The position numbers and the translations under genes are program-made. Source: Mycobacterium sp. (lineage in GTDB: Bacteria; Actinomycetota; Actinomycetes; Mycobacteriales; Mycobacteriaceae). Taken from it: a stretch of 46,986 nt of DNA. How positions within the stretch are numbered: position 1 is the stretch's first letter; the number at the start of each line of letters is the position of its first letter. The notes under the pieces were generated by a model, which worked only from the letters and a program-made list of their open reading frames with translations, was not told the DNA's origin and searched no databases. This document shows positions 18,531 through 27,638 of this stretch, in pieces. The stretch spans positions 1 to 46,986 of the forward strand of contig RXJD01000033.1 in assembly GCA_003987775.1 (NCBI GenBank), given 5' to 3'.

Positions 18531-20555
18531 CTAACGTGTGCCGCGTTGCCGACCCTGCACAGGTGGGTGGTCTGAATGTTCGGGGAGATCAAGCGGGGGG
18601 AGGACAGCGGGGCGCGGAACGGGCGGCCCAACTCTTCCACCGCGGCCGCCAGCTGGTCCCTCTGCGACGGCGGCCCCTGTAGTGCCGGGCCGGGGCCTGG
18701 GGCCGCCGCCGAATCCGTTTTCGCGCGAAGGAACTTTGCCTGCGGCCGGCGATTTGGGGGCAGATGGGCGCTGACCGGCTGAGTGTTGCCGCCCATTGCT
18801 GACACGGGATGCGACCGCGGCCACGGCGACGACTTCGGGTGCCACGGCGGCGGCCGCAGCAGCGGCTTCGGGGGCTACGGCAGTTGCGTCGCCGCCGCCG
18901 GCGGCCGTGCTGCCGGACGGCGAGGTCGGCCCGACAGGGCATGGGGTGCGACCGCCGCTGCCCGGTGGGCGCCCGCCAGGCGGGCGGCCGTCGACGGGGT
19001 TGCCGGTAAGGGGTGAATCGTCCTGTCCGTCAACGCTTGTGCCCGCCGGTATGGCGGTTGACATGCCGGGCAGGCGCTGCGCGGTATCACGCACACGGTC
19101 GATGCCGGCTCGGCCGCGGACATAGCCGTAGCTGGCTTCGCGTGCCAGGGCGGTGACGAGGTGGGTGATGTCGTGGCGGGTGTGGTCGCCGAGTTCGCGT
19201 TTGAGCCACCAGAGTCCGCCGATGGCCACAGCGGAGATGAGGGCGATCATGACCAGGCGGGCCAGGGGATGGGTCATGCCGACTTGGTCGGCGTAGCCTC
19301 CGCGTGCGGCCATTTTGAGGACGATCACTGCGGCGATGGAGACGTAGGTGGTGTAGACGAAGACCAGCAGAGCGTGTTTGAAAAACAGCGTCAGGCGCCG
19401 CAGCGCACGCTGTCGTGGCCGGCCGTGGATCATGGCGGGTGCGGCGGCGACGACGGCGAAAAGCGCGTTGATGAAGGCGGCGCAGCAGACCATCACGTAG
19501 CTGTAGGTGACGTAGAAGACGAACAGGGTGAACGCCGCGCCCAGCAGGAGGTAGAACGCGCCGAGGGCGAGGTTGGCTCCGTCGAGCTGCTGGGCGAAGG
19601 CCAGTGCCTGAGGGGCGCCGCAGCTGCCCATTGCGTGGGCGGGGCCGTCTGGTTTACCGCTGAGGATGGCTGTGGTGTAGGCGTTGCCGCAGCTGCCGAT
19701 GTCGTCAACGGGAGTTCCGAAGTTCATCAGCTGCAGGGGCATTCGCAATGTGGCATCGGCGATGAGGCCGGTGAGGTGCTGAAGTTGGGCACTGGCGCCG
19801 CCGCCGGTGACGGGTCCGTTGTTGGCGAATGCTTGGGCGATCTGGAATCCGAGGCCCCGTGCTCGGCCGAGCAGACCGCTCTCGTTGTAGAGCTCGGTAA
19901 GTGGATCTCTGGTGAGAACGAGGCCGAGGATGCCGATGATGAAGGTGGACAACATAATTCCGGAGCCATGGCCTTTGCGGCCGTGCCAGAGAATGTGGTA
20001 GGCGCCTACGGCTAGCCCAGCAAGCATGCAGAGGGGGAATACCCACAGGTCGGTGAGTAGGGCTCGGATGATGTCGAAGAGGGGCCGAAACCAGGTGGCA
20101 AGCCAGTACAGCCAGGTGTTGGACATGGCGAACCGCATCAGCCAGAGGGCCGTGGTGATCATGAAGATGTACAGCGCTGCCTCGAGTTGGAGCAGCTGGA
20201 CGATGCTTTGGTGCGTGAGCCCGGTGGTGACGGCGTTGGCCAGCCAGCGTGTCCAACTGGTGGGGTCCGCGGTCAGTTCGGGTCCGGCTTTGGTGATCGC
20301 TTCGCTGGTGGAGACGACCGAGAGGTAGTAGTTGCCGACCGGTACTGCGTGGCTGTCGGTGACGCCGGTCCAGTTCAGTGCACCGGCCAGGGTGGAGGCC
20401 GCCGCCGCCGGGGCGGCCACGACCGCCCAGGTGGCCAGCAGGTGCGTGGTGAACCACAGTGTGCAGATGCGGCGCAGTCGGGGCCTGGTGGCCAGCTGGT
20501 AGCCGAGCTGCCCCGCTGCACGTTGGGCGAATGTCGTTGGGTGCGTGGGGTTCAT
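18531..20555 (-). CDS. Polytopic T4SS membrane protein, VirB6/TrbL-like
   Basis: 674 residues. An N-terminal signal-like helix (WAVVAAPAAAAS) is followed by a periplasmic stretch, several hydrophobic helices and a VirB6/TrbL-type core, then a disordered Gly/Pro/Ala-rich C-terminal tail of ~180 residues. ATG 20555 overlaps the virB4 stop (ATGA), so the two are coupled. It probably forms part of the inner-membrane mating channel. Assignment rests on topology and operon position more than on sequence motifs. Confidence 0.72.
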   Translation of the reverse strand: MNPTHPTTFAQRAAGQLGYQLATRPRLRRICTLWFTTHLLATWAVVAAPAAAASTLAGALNWTGVTDSHAVPVGNYYLSVVSTSEAITKAGPELTADPTSWTRWLANAVTTGLTHQSIVQLLQLEAALYIFMITTALWLMRFAMSNTWLYWLATWFRPLFDIIRALLTDLWVFPLCMLAGLAVGAYHILWHGRKGHGSGIMLSTFIIGILGLVLTRDPLTELYNESGLLGRARGLGFQIAQAFANNGPVTGGGASAQLQHLTGLIADATLRMPLQLMNFGTPVDDIGSCGNAYTTAILSGKPDGPAHAMGSCGAPQALAFAQQLDGANLALGAFYLLLGAAFTLFVFYVTYSYVMVCCAAFINALFAVVAAAPAMIHGRPRQRALRRLTLFFKHALLVFVYTTYVSIAAVIVLKMAARGGYADQVGMTHPLARLVMIALISAVAIGGLWWLKRELGDHTRHDITHLVTALAREASYGYVRGRAGIDRVRDTAQRLPGMSTAIPAGTSVDGQDDSPLTGNPVDGRPPGGRPPGSGGRTPCPVGPTSPSGSTAAGGGDATAVAPEAAAAAAAVAPEVVAVAAVASRVSNGRQHSAGQRPSAPKSPAAGKVPSRENGFGGGPRPRPGTTGAAVAEGPAGGRGGRVGPPVPRPAVLPPLDLPEHSDHPPVQGRQRGTR

Positions 20556-23530
20556 GCGGCTCGTCCGGGTGTGGTGTCGTAGGCGTCGTGGACGGCTGCG
20601 TCGGGTTCGGCCGCGACCCTGATGGGTGATTTGCGGCGGAATTCGTCGACGAAGAAGCCGTACCCTTTCCGGTCGGCCCGGTCCGGGGTTCCGCAGGTGT
20701 CGGCGTCGTCGAATCCGGTGGGGTCGCGCATCTCGTCGGCGCTGGGTTGGGCGAGGAAGAATTCTTCGATGTCGCCGTAGTCGTCGGCGCGGATGCCGAC
20801 TTTGGCGGCGACTTGGCGTGCGAGGTCTTCGTTTTCGAACGGCATGATGAGTTGTTGGGTGATGAATTGGTCGCCCATGAGCGCCAGGTCGGCGATGGGG
20901 TCTTGGGTGATGATCAACAAACCGGTGTAGTGCTTGCGAGCGCGGCGGCTGATCAGGTGGGCGTCGTCGGCGCCGGCCCGGGAGTTCAGGAGGGCGGCGG
21001 CTTCCTCGATGACGATGAGCCCGAAGCGTTGTTTGTTGGCGAAGAAGGTGACTCGGGCCAGGCGTACCAGCATGCCGTAGATGGCCACGGAGGCGCGTTT
21101 ACGGTCTGAGAGGCGTTCGTAGAGGTGCGGGGTGGTCATCTCCTCGGCGCTGGGCAGGTCGAGACTGCCGGTGAGCCAGACGGTGACGTCGAGAGTGGCG
21201 AGGTCGGGAACGGGCAGTGTGTCGTCGAAGATGGCTCGGGTGAAGTCGTAGGTGGCCCAGGATTTGAGGGCGGCCAGGATGGGGGCGAGGTCGGCGGCGA
21301 GTTGGGCGACCTGCGGTGGCCGGTGGTCGGGTCCGCCGGGGGCTTGGATGGCGGCGATGTAGTTCATCAGCGCGGCGGTGCTGGTGAGGCCGAATCGCTG
21401 GCGGGCTGAGGGTTCAAGCAGGGTGCGCAGCCGCTGCACGCCGGTGGTGCGGGGGTCGATTCCCATCATGGGCACCAGGTAGTCGAGCCAGTATCCGCCG
21501 GCGACGTCGTCGGGGAAGGTGCGAAGCGGATCGCAGCTGTATCGGTTGCCGGCCATGTCGATGACGGCTGCGTTGGTGACGTCGGCTAGCGCGGTTTCCC
21601 ATTCGGTGCCGGGGTCGACGATGAATGCTTGTGCGCCGCGCTGGATTTCGGCGCGGGTGATGCGTTTGGCGGCGTAGGACTTGCCGTACCCGAGGGCTCC
21701 GCTGCACACCAGGCAGGGGTTGCGGTTGCGTCGGGCGGTGCCGGGCAAGTCGAGCAGGACCGCGCTGCGCAGTGCGTTGCTGGTGTTGAAGCCCAACAGG
21801 ATCCCGGTGGTGTTGCCGACCATGGATGAGGTGAAGGGGACGAACCGCGACCATTTCTTGGTGGTGGTGGGCTGGGCGAACTGGTCGACGGCGGTCTTGT
21901 GGTTGGGTGCGCCCGGGTTGAAGGCGGCCCAGAGCCGGGTTTGGGCGCCGCGGTAGTGACGGATCGCGATTTGTCCGGATTGGGTGAGTTCCTCACGGAG
22001 CCGTTTGACGCTGTAGTCGAGGGTTTGCGGGTCGGGAGCCCCGACGGCGATGAGGAATGCGGCTTCAACGGGGCGTTCGTCGATGGTGGCCGACAGTTGG
22101 CGGTTGTATTCGGCGAGCTGGCGGGCGGTGGCGATGAGTTCGGCGTCACCGTTGCGGACGTCGCGGCGCTGGGTGAACTGGTCGTCGATGTTGCCTTTGG
22201 CCCGGTCGTTGCGCACGAATTCCATTTCGCGGCTTCGTGCGACGAGGTTGAGGGCGAAGTCGAAGGTGGCTCCGGTGTCGAGGTCGTCGAGGGCTTGGAG
22301 GAATTCGGAGCCGGGGAAGACGATGCCGGCTTTGGGCATATCCACGACGGGCAGGATCGCCTGGTAGCTGTCGGGGTAGAGGCCGTCGGGGTTGACGATC
22401 CGCAGGGTTTTGCTCCAGGAGGGGATTCGGCGAATCCCGAGGGTCCAGGCCGCCGTGAGCAGTCCGCCGATGCACGCGGCGAGCAGCGCGGGCGCGGGGG
22501 CTCCGGCGGCTGCGGCGAGGACTGCGGCTAACGCCAGTATTGCGGCCAGGGTGCGCAGTGGCAGGGCCCGGCCGGCGCCGTGCTGCTGGTCACCTTCGTC
22601 GAAGTCGGCCGGGGGTAACCAGCCGCCGACGCCAGCGGAGGTGGTGTGGTGGCGTGGCAGCGGGTCGTTGAACACACCGCGCCAGGCGTTGTGCCGCCAG
22701 AACCAGTCGATCATGTCTTCGCTGGCCGGTGTGGGGGTGAATTCTTCGGGCAGGGCGGTGATGATGTCGTGGGCCAGGCGCTGGTAGGCGGCAACGGAGT
22801 TGTCGGAGTCTTTGTCGCGGCCGATAATCCAGTCGCGCAGCCTGGCGGCGTGACCGGCCGGGCTGTGCCCGGCGCGGCCGGCGTCGACGGGTAGTGCCAG
22901 CCAGTAGATGCGGGTGCGGGGTTGTTGGCCGGCGATGACAGGGGCCATCTGGCGGCAGGCCTGGACCCAGTGGTGTTTGTCGCGGTGACCGTGCAGCATG
23001 GCGCCCAGCAGTTGGCGTTGGTTCTGCGGAACGCAGAGGCCGTAAACCCAGGTGCCGGCGGGGATTTCGCGGGCAAGCACTTGGTGGCGGTCAGCGACGC
23101 CGATGCGGCGTTTGGTGGATTGCAGATAGTAGGGCAGTCCGCTGATCAGGTAGTGGGCGTAGACGCCGTGGGCGGTGAAGCTCACGTTGGAGGTGATGCG
23201 GGTCGGTGGGGCGAGCAGGGGGTTGTCGGTGCTGGAGGAGTGCACCGGCCGGAGCACCTGCCACCAGCTGTGCAGCCGGAAGCGCAGGGTGGGTCGTCCG
23301 CGGGGGATCAGGGCCGCTATACCGGCTGCGGCGCCGCTGAGCAGCGCCCCGCAGATCAGGGTGGCGCGGGCATGTCCGGAGTCCAGCGTGAGCACGGTGA
23401 GCACCATGGTCAGGCCGCCGCCTCCGTAGAGGCTGACAGCCACCCAGAGCCGTAGGGGTTTTCGGAAAAGGATGTCGGTGTAGACGGGTGTGTCGTGGAC
23501 ACCTTTGAAGATCTGTGCTGACTCAGCCAT
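20552..23530 (-). CDS. virB4: T4SS ATPase VirB4 with N-terminal PrgI-like membrane domain
   Basis: 992 residues from ATG 23530 (AAAGGGA ribosome site). An upstream in-frame start at 23659 lies in the hairpin-containing gap and is not preferred. Residues ~10-90 hold a PrgI/VirB3-like segment with two helices, a fusion typical of Gram-positive VirB4 systems; another hydrophobic pair occurs near 300-340. The ATPase domain has Walker A GALGYGKS (611-618) and Walker B LIVIEEAA (near 835-843). It energises assembly of the conjugation channel. Confidence 0.88.
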   Translation of the reverse strand: MAESAQIFKGVHDTPVYTDILFRKPLRLWVAVSLYGGGGLTMVLTVLTLDSGHARATLICGALLSGAAAGIAALIPRGRPTLRFRLHSWWQVLRPVHSSSTDNPLLAPPTRITSNVSFTAHGVYAHYLISGLPYYLQSTKRRIGVADRHQVLAREIPAGTWVYGLCVPQNQRQLLGAMLHGHRDKHHWVQACRQMAPVIAGQQPRTRIYWLALPVDAGRAGHSPAGHAARLRDWIIGRDKDSDNSVAAYQRLAHDIITALPEEFTPTPASEDMIDWFWRHNAWRGVFNDPLPRHHTTSAGVGGWLPPADFDEGDQQHGAGRALPLRTLAAILALAAVLAAAAGAPAPALLAACIGGLLTAAWTLGIRRIPSWSKTLRIVNPDGLYPDSYQAILPVVDMPKAGIVFPGSEFLQALDDLDTGATFDFALNLVARSREMEFVRNDRAKGNIDDQFTQRRDVRNGDAELIATARQLAEYNRQLSATIDERPVEAAFLIAVGAPDPQTLDYSVKRLREELTQSGQIAIRHYRGAQTRLWAAFNPGAPNHKTAVDQFAQPTTTKKWSRFVPFTSSMVGNTTGILLGFNTSNALRSAVLLDLPGTARRNRNPCLVCSGALGYGKSYAAKRITRAEIQRGAQAFIVDPGTEWETALADVTNAAVIDMAGNRYSCDPLRTFPDDVAGGYWLDYLVPMMGIDPRTTGVQRLRTLLEPSARQRFGLTSTAALMNYIAAIQAPGGPDHRPPQVAQLAADLAPILAALKSWATYDFTRAIFDDTLPVPDLATLDVTVWLTGSLDLPSAEEMTTPHLYERLSDRKRASVAIYGMLVRLARVTFFANKQRFGLIVIEEAAALLNSRAGADDAHLISRRARKHYTGLLIITQDPIADLALMGDQFITQQLIMPFENEDLARQVAAKVGIRADDYGDIEEFFLAQPSADEMRDPTGFDDADTCGTPDRADRKGYGFFVDEFRRKSPIRVAAEPDAAVHDAYDTTPGRAA

Positions 23531-23567
23531 GTGAATCCCTTTGACAATCCGTGATGTTGGACACGAA

Positions 23568-23591
23568 CGCGGGCCGCCGGGCCGGCCCGCG
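23568..23591 (-). other. Intra-operon hairpin between pilin-like gene and virB4
   Basis: A perfect 9-bp GC-only stem (23568-23576 with 23583-23591, 6-nt loop) lies in the 88-bp gap between the 95-residue membrane protein and virB4. No T-tract follows on the minus strand, so it may be a partial terminator or an mRNA-stabilising end that raises the level of the upstream gene. Confidence 0.45.
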
Positions 23592-23618
23592 CGGGTGGGG
23601 CGTCGCGAGGGGCCGGGG

Positions 23619-23906
23619 TCACATCCCGAATTGCCCGGTGGTGATGCCGGTGCGGTCAACGGTGCGCTTGCTGGAGGTGTAGATGGCGTAGCCGGAACCG
23701 ACGACGACGGCGACGATGACGCTGGTCAGCGCCCAGGCGACGGTTTGGCCGATGCGTCCTCCGAAAAATGCTGCGGCGGCACGTATTCCGCCGGCGAGCA
23801 GGATGAAGATGACGAGGACCGCCACGCCGATCGTGTAGAGGGATCGGCTGCCCGAGACCAGGTCGGCGGCCGCGAGCAGCGTGGGGGTGGATGAGGCGAA
23901 ATACAT
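23619..23906 (-). CDS. Small two-helix membrane protein, VirB2/TcpD-like
   Basis: 95 residues with two hydrophobic helices (around residues 24-46 and 54-74) separated by a short basic/Gly loop (GGRIGQ), the pattern of VirB2-type pilins and of TcpD-like subunits in Gram-positive conjugation systems. It lies directly before virB4. ATG 23906, GAAGGG upstream. Confidence 0.65.
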   Translation of the reverse strand: MYFASSTPTLLAAADLVSGSRSLYTIGVAVLVIFILLAGGIRAAAAFFGGRIGQTVAWALTSVIVAVVVGSGYAIYTSSKRTVDRTGITTGQFGM

Positions 23907-23963
23907 GGGAGTTGCCCTTCGTGTGCGTTGATTTCAGCGTTGGGTCGGGTCCGGTGGCGGTGG

Positions 23964-24887
23964 CTATCGGGGTGCCGCGGGGGTGGGGATGACGGGGGTC
24001 AGTTCGGCGTTGTCGGCCAGAAGCGGTGCGTAGTCCAGCGCGGAGACCGTCCATCGCCCGCCGGTGACGGTGAGCGAGATGGGGTAGTCCAGTTGCCGGG
24101 GTGCGAATTGGCCGGTGACGGCGTTGACGGCGGCCAGCACGTGCAGGGTGGTGCCCTCTGACGGCACGTCGTGGTCGGGTGCGTTGTGGTTGGCGGTCAG
24201 GCGGGTCAGTTGGGCGGATCGATAGTCGGCGGCGGGCAGCAGCCCTGAGTCGGGGGTGACGTAGCGTTCGAGGCCGCCGGCGGCGGTGAGGTAGCTGGTG
24301 AGGAATCCCGCGACGGTGCTGAACGCGGGGGAGGTGGTGGGCAGGGTGGCGGGGTAGGCCAGCGGGGCATCGGCACCGGCCCCCGGGCCGTTGACGCGGG
24401 CGGGCAGGGCGCTGGCGCGTACTCCATAGCTGCTGTAGACCACGGGCAGCCGGTAGTAGGTGGTGTGCGGGGTAGCGGCCTGGTAGGGCCGCTCGGACAC
24501 CGACACGACGACGCTCCATTGCTGGGCTGCGCCGGTGTCGCCGATGAGGGTAACCGCGGATACCGCAGGAGAATTCACGACGACGGCGGGGGTGGTGGGC
24601 AGCCGCAGGGGGTCGCGCAGGGTCCAGCAGTCGTGCAGTGACTGCTGGTCGGATTCGGTGGCGGTGAGCCAGCGTGTGACGCAGTCCTGGGCGTAGGAGC
24701 CGATCAGGGCGGTGCGGTTGACAGCGGTGCGGGCCGGGCCGGCGACGTCGATGGGGCTGTCGAAGAACCAGCCCCAGATGGTGGCGATCGCCACCACGGC
24801 GCAGGAACCGATGCCGGTGATCAGTGCGCCGCGGCGAAGCAGGGTGCTGCTGCGGTCCAGGCGTTTGCGCCAGTTGTTGGTCAGCAT
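23964..24887 (-). CDS. tcpC: TcpC-like conjugation protein
   Basis: 307 residues from ATG 24887 (AAAGGG ribosome site); the frame stays open upstream to 25196 but that part overlaps the preceding gene. There is a short cytosolic N-terminus, one membrane helix (residues ~20-42), then an extracytoplasmic region with two NTF2-like-looking halves, as in TcpC (structural relative of VirB8). It is a known component of Gram-positive and mycobacterial plasmid T4SS. Confidence 0.75.
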   Translation of the reverse strand: MLTNNWRKRLDRSSTLLRRGALITGIGSCAVVAIATIWGWFFDSPIDVAGPARTAVNRTALIGSYAQDCVTRWLTATESDQQSLHDCWTLRDPLRLPTTPAVVVNSPAVSAVTLIGDTGAAQQWSVVVSVSERPYQAATPHTTYYRLPVVYSSYGVRASALPARVNGPGAGADAPLAYPATLPTTSPAFSTVAGFLTSYLTAAGGLERYVTPDSGLLPAADYRSAQLTRLTANHNAPDHDVPSEGTTLHVLAAVNAVTGQFAPRQLDYPISLTVTGGRWTVSALDYAPLLADNAELTPVIPTPAAPR

Positions 24888-24897
24888 GGGGGGCCCT

Positions 24898-26328
24898 TTA
24901 CTGGGGTGGGTGGCCGAAGATTTTGACGGAGGACACCGCGAACGTGTGGTCGGCGGGGTCGGTGCTGGATGGGTCGGCGGGCAGGCCGGGCAGGACGGCG
25001 GTGGTGGTGGGTGCCCGCTCAGCAGGGCCGGGTGTCGGCCCGAGAATGTCGCCGAACAGCCCACCGCCACCCGGGTTCGGGTTAGGGGCTGAGCTGGGCA
25101 CCGGATCAGTGGCGGCGCGGCCGGTCTCCTGGATGAGCACGATGATTCGGGAAGCAAGGACGCCGCGCCCCGGCAATGCCTGGGGAGCGTCACCATGCAC
25201 GCCGTGGGTCTCTTGCGGGATGACTGTGGGTGGGCTGTCGTTGAAGCTCCACTGCACCCGTTTGACTACGAGGTGCTGGAGCCACTGGTCGGCGCCGGAA
25301 GCGTCGGTGCCGACCCAGCCGGGGGTGAGGGAGACGCCGGTGATGACCATGGTGCGTCCGAGGTTGAGCACCAGGTGCTGGCCGACGGTGGCGCCGTGCA
25401 CACACACCCATGCCTGGGTGGGATCGGTGCCGGCAACCGATTGGGCGGCACTGGATCCGGGCAGGCAACCGACGGCGGTGGCGGTGTAGGGGATGGGCGC
25501 GTCTTGACCGCCGGCGCTGGGCCCGGTGCTGGTGGTGGGCGCGGCCACGACGCTGACCTGGGTACTGGGACGGGTCGGGTGGTCTTGGTCGTCGGTATGG
25601 GGGCTATGGCGCATCGCCAGCAGCACCCCGCTGACCACCAGTGTGGTCACCAGGGTCGCCGCAACAAACCCATGAGCGATGGCCTTGTTGTAGCGGGGTG
25701 ACTCGGCGTCGGGTTCCTCGCCCGCCGTGGCGGCGGCAGGATCGGGAGCGACGGCATCGGGAGGTGGGTTGTCCTCGTCGTGTTCACCGGTATCGACGTG
25801 ACCGGCTTGTGTGCCCGGCTCATCCGAGGAGTCAGGTTGAGCGCCGTCAGCAGCGGTCGATGCCCCCTCATGCCCGTCTGCGTGTTGTTCGTGGACCCGG
25901 CCTTGGGCATCGCCGCCCTGTTCACCGGCCTTGGGGCGCGGGTCAGGAAGGTCGGGTCCGTGGAGTTCCCCCGGTTGGGCGTCGCGGCCGTCGGGGTCCC
26001 CCGGCAGAGCGTGGAGGTCGTCGAGCTTCCCCGGCAGCGCGTCGAGTTCGCATGCACCTTCGGGGCCGACGAGTGGAGCGTCCTTGTCGTTGATCCACTC
26101 TTGGGTGTGACACCAGAGCTGCTCGGGGTCGTTGGCGGTGCCGCTCACGGAAAGGTCCGCCGAGATGTCAGGGGCCTGGGATTGTCGCAGCGGCGAACCG
26201 GCGCGCAGGACGTCGCATGCGCGGGAGGTGACGAGCGCGCCACCGCCCGGGGGTGGTGCATCTGGGGGGTACGGCAGAGCGGCTCGCGTCGCCATGCTGG
26301 GCGGCTGCGGGATCGGCGGTTCGGCCAC
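24898..26328 (-). CDS. Single-pass membrane protein with discoidin-like extracytoplasmic domain
   Basis: Up to 476 residues. A long acidic, Asp/Gly/Pro-rich cytosolic N-terminus (~215 residues) is followed by one helix (FVAATLVTTLVVSGVLLAM) and an extracytoplasmic domain with VGQHLVLNLGRTMVITGVSL and VQWSFND, typical of discoidin/F5-8C-like galactose-binding folds, then a Pro-rich tail. Start is ambiguous: GTG 26328 gives the longest frame; GTG 26148 would overlap the stop of the small upstream ORF (GTGA) in the style of other junctions here and gives 416 residues. It probably contributes to mating-pair contact or channel assembly; inferred from position. Confidence 0.68.
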   Translation of the reverse strand: MAEPPIPQPPSMATRAALPYPPDAPPPGGGALVTSRACDVLRAGSPLRQSQAPDISADLSVSGTANDPEQLWCHTQEWINDKDAPLVGPEGACELDALPGKLDDLHALPGDPDGRDAQPGELHGPDLPDPRPKAGEQGGDAQGRVHEQHADGHEGASTAADGAQPDSSDEPGTQAGHVDTGEHDEDNPPPDAVAPDPAAATAGEEPDAESPRYNKAIAHGFVAATLVTTLVVSGVLLAMRHSPHTDDQDHPTRPSTQVSVVAAPTTSTGPSAGGQDAPIPYTATAVGCLPGSSAAQSVAGTDPTQAWVCVHGATVGQHLVLNLGRTMVITGVSLTPGWVGTDASGADQWLQHLVVKRVQWSFNDSPPTVIPQETHGVHGDAPQALPGRGVLASRIIVLIQETGRAATDPVPSSAPNPNPGGGGLFGDILGPTPGPAERAPTTTAVLPGLPADPSSTDPADHTFAVSSVKIFGHPPQ

Positions 26329-26459
26329 GCTCCGGAGATGCGGGCCGCCGCCAGCAACGCAGTGACGGCGGTGCCCCGCGCGACGAACAGTGCGGCTTTC
26401 ACCGCAGTATTCAGGCGTAACATTATGCTGCGCAGGAGCGCCCCGATAATCACCCTCAC
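26145..26459 (-). CDS. Small hydrophobic/basic protein, first gene of the T4SS operon
   Basis: 104 residues from GTG 26459, which has the best ribosome site of the operon (AAGGAGG, 8 nt away). The N-terminal 45 residues are amphipathic to hydrophobic (VRVIIGALLRSIMLRLNTAV...), the rest Arg-rich. Its TGA overlaps a GTG (26148) in the frame of the next gene. The C-terminal half overlaps the longer version of that gene and could be a shadow, so the real protein may be translated only as a leader. Confidence 0.45.
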   Translation of the reverse strand: MRVIIGALLRSIMLRLNTAVKAALFVARGTAVTALLAAARISGAWPNRRSRSRPAWRREPLCRTPQMHHPRAVARSSPPAHATSCAPVRRCDNPRPLTSRRTFP

Positions 26460-26484
26460 GATCCCAACCTCCTTACCTCGGGTC

Positions 26485-26557
26485 AGCTTAAGGGGCGGCA
26501 TAACGAATATTCGACGGGCGTAGCGAAATAACTTGACCGATTGTTACCGTCGTTGGC
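26485..26557. promoter_or_regulatory. Divergent promoter region with palindromic operator candidate
   Basis: An AT-rich gap between the minus-strand T4SS operon and the plus-strand regulator operon. It contains the perfect palindrome CGAATATTCG (26504-26513), TTATGC-like -10 material on the minus strand, and TTGACC (26533-26538) on the plus strand. A natural binding site for the HTH protein encoded at 26558. Confidence 0.45.
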
Positions 26558-26992
26558 GTGGACCCAATACCAACAGACGGTATGAAGCGGTTGTTCTTTT
26601 TCGTGGAGGACCGCCTGGCGCAGCTGCGCTGGACCCGGGACGACCTCGCCTGCGCGGGTGGCCCGGCCCCGTCGACGCTACGTAAAGCCGGTCAGCGTGG
26701 CGGCGGCCTGACTGCGCGAACACTGGCACGCCTGGACTTCGCCCTTGGCTGGCAGGAGGGGTCAGCGCAGCGGGTGCTGCTGGGCCACAGCCCCTCGGTC
26801 CGCATATCTGAGCAGCTCAGCGCATATTCATCGACGATCGATGCGGCGATGCGTGAAGCGGAATGCGAGGGAACGGGGCGCTGCGCGACGGAGTTGAAGA
26901 ACTTCTTGTTGGACGTCGCACAACGACTGGGCGACTTCTACACTGATCCAGTAGAGCCGGTGAGGGACAGCGCTGATGCCGGTTGCTGCTGA
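26558..26992 (+). CDS. XRE-like HTH transcriptional regulator
   Basis: 144 residues from GTG 26558 (136 from ATG 26582). Residues ~15-70 (FVEDRLAQLRWTRDDLACAG...PSTLRKAGQ...LTARTLARLDFALGW) match the helix pattern of mycobacterial XRE-like regulators. The C-terminal half is helical and unrecognised. Divergently placed from the T4SS operon, it probably controls transfer genes and itself. It overlaps the next gene by 17 bp. Confidence 0.7.
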   Translation: MDPIPTDGMKRLFFFVEDRLAQLRWTRDDLACAGGPAPSTLRKAGQRGGGLTARTLARLDFALGWQEGSAQRVLLGHSPSVRISEQLSAYSSTIDAAMREAECEGTGRCATELKNFLLDVAQRLGDFYTDPVEPVRDSADAGCC

Positions 26993-27638
26993 CACGTTCG
27001 ACGAGGTCCGCCGTAAGTGGATCGCCCGTCATCAACACACTTTCATATTTCAGAAAAGGCGCACCGAATTGTTGGCGCGCCGAATACGTGATCGCGACAC
27101 GATCGCGAGCGGCGCGCGCGATGATCCCGCCGATGATGATGTTATTCATCCGTGGTTTATGCGGCCCGTTAAAACGCCTTACGCAATGCTGGACTGGGCT
27201 ATTTTCATGACGGCAGGCGTGTTGGCGCCGGCGGGCTGGGTGCTTGGCAAATCGCTGTCGAAAACGGTGGTTCAGCTAATCCCTGGGGAACTGCGCTCGT
27301 ATCCCATCGCCGCGTTCATGTGGTCGGCGGCCGTCGTTGGATTGCCGCTGCCGGCGTTGGTGATGCTGATCGGGCCCAGCGCATCCCTGGATGAGGCGGT
27401 GGGGATCCCGTGGCTGCTGGCCCAGATTCCCGCTGCCCTCCTCACCGCAGGTATCTACGGCATTTTGGAAGGGTGGCTGGCCGTCGACGGGGCCCGGGAC
27501 TGGTGGCCGATGCGTCCACCGGGCCAGGCCGATGAAGTCGATTTCGGCTTCGAGGCCGACGACCTGACCGGACCCGGGATTTTCCCGACGCGCTACGACC
27601 CACTGGGTGATCCCAGCCCGATCAGAAAGGCACAGTGA
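26976..27638 (+). CDS. Membrane protein preceding the coupling protein
   Basis: 220 residues. A charged N-terminus (~60 residues), then about four hydrophobic helices between residues ~70 and 165, then an acidic tail. It is coupled by a GTGA overlap to the VirD4-like gene, which lacks membrane helices. I infer that it supplies the membrane anchor of a split coupling protein. No family recognised. Confidence 0.7.
   Translation: MPVAADTFDEVRRKWIARHQHTFIFQKRRTELLARRIRDRDTIASGARDDPADDDVIHPWFMRPVKTPYAMLDWAIFMTAGVLAPAGWVLGKSLSKTVVQLIPGELRSYPIAAFMWSAAVVGLPLPALVMLIGPSASLDEAVGIPWLLAQIPAALLTAGIYGILEGWLAVDGARDWWPMRPPGQADEVDFGFEADDLTGPGIFPTRYDPLGDPSPIRKAQ

Noticed and set aside
19161-20015. 284-codon plus-strand frame opposite the VirB6-like gene
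   Set aside because: Gly/Asp/Glu-rich antisense of a hydrophobic protein, no motifs; also inconsistent with the stop/start coupling on the minus strand.
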